DNA of 35,415 bases from Psychrobacter sp. GTDB lineage: Bacteria > Pseudomonadota > Gammaproteobacteria > Pseudomonadales > Moraxellaceae. Of the stretch, positions 35,364-35,415 are shown in pieces. A program made the position numbers and the translations under genes. Each line of letters opens with the position of its first letter. The stretch's first letter is position 1. The notes beneath the pieces were generated by a model. That model did no database searches and had not been told where the DNA came from. It saw nothing but the letters and a program-made list of their open reading frames with translations. Location of the stretch: positions 1 to 35,415 of the forward strand of contig NZ_JAKDJE010000028.1 of assembly GCF_030454045.1 (NCBI RefSeq), in the 5' to 3' direction.

Positions 35364-35391
35364 AAAAAAAGCCACCCAATATAGGGTGGCT
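35364..35391 (-). terminator. Terminator of an upstream - strand gene outside the window
   Basis: AGCCACCC (35370-35377) pairs with GGGTGGCT (35384-35391) around AATATA, followed on the - strand by seven T. It shows that a - strand gene ends just beyond the right edge; tuf is likely by analogy with tuf-trpT-secE-nusG. Confidence 0.88.
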
Positions 35392-35415
35392 CTTTATCAA
35401 CTGATAGTTATCAGA

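Noticed and set aside
1..35415. Mobile elements, prophage, defence systems, CRISPR arrays
   Set aside because: No transposase, integrase, phage or defence genes, and no regularly spaced repeats were seen.

Overview
The window looks like a chromosomal segment of a Moraxellaceae gammaproteobacterium, most likely Psychrobacter. This is inferred from the product sequences, the moderately AT-rich DNA and the gene neighbourhoods (pilMNOPQ next to aroK-aroB-SPOR, ponA divergent from pilM, and trpT-secE-nusG-rplKAJL-rpoBC). No database search was possible. Nearly all of it is core genome. I see no insertion sequence, prophage, integrase, CRISPR array or toxin-antitoxin pair.

Layout. 1-1420: a lone polyamine-binding lipoprotein (PotD type) on the + strand, ending at a terminator that faces a YeeA/FUSC-type membrane protein on the - strand (1423-2634). 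2753-8930: gltB-gltD, the two subunits of NADPH glutamate synthase, on the - strand with a strong terminator. 8931-9807: a gene-free 0.9 kb stretch that is the probable gltB leader and promoter region. It is rich in inverted repeats, holds a 17-codon leader ORF with a full Shine-Dalgarno sequence, and has a tRNA-like D-arm fragment at its far end. 9808-12784: aroK-aroB-SPOR protein, the same order as aroK-aroB-damX of enterobacteria. 12892-18288: pilMNOPQ, the type IV pilus alignment complex and outer-membrane secretin, with start/stop overlaps throughout pilM-N-O-P. 18481-21126: ponA (PBP1A), divergent from pilM. 21221-21745: a small uncharacterised protein. 21846-35083: on the - strand, tRNA-Trp, secE, nusG, rplK, rplA, rplJ, rplL, rpoB and rpoC, with long non-coding leaders before rplJ (469 nt) and rpoB (744 nt). 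The last 330 bases hold the trpT promoter and the terminator of a gene lying outside the window (probably tuf, by analogy).

How they fit together. gltBD assimilates ammonia, aroKB feeds chorismate synthesis, pilM-Q and ponA build the envelope and pilus base, and the last block makes the transcription and translation core. The signals least explained by ordinary annotation lie in the gltB leader: a three-way-junction-like fold, a duplicated 10-nt motif that can pair with one shared partner in two mutually exclusive ways, and a leader ORF whose ribosome-binding site lies inside one of those helices. This is the best candidate here for an undescribed cis-regulatory RNA. The strand and the function are inferred, not shown.
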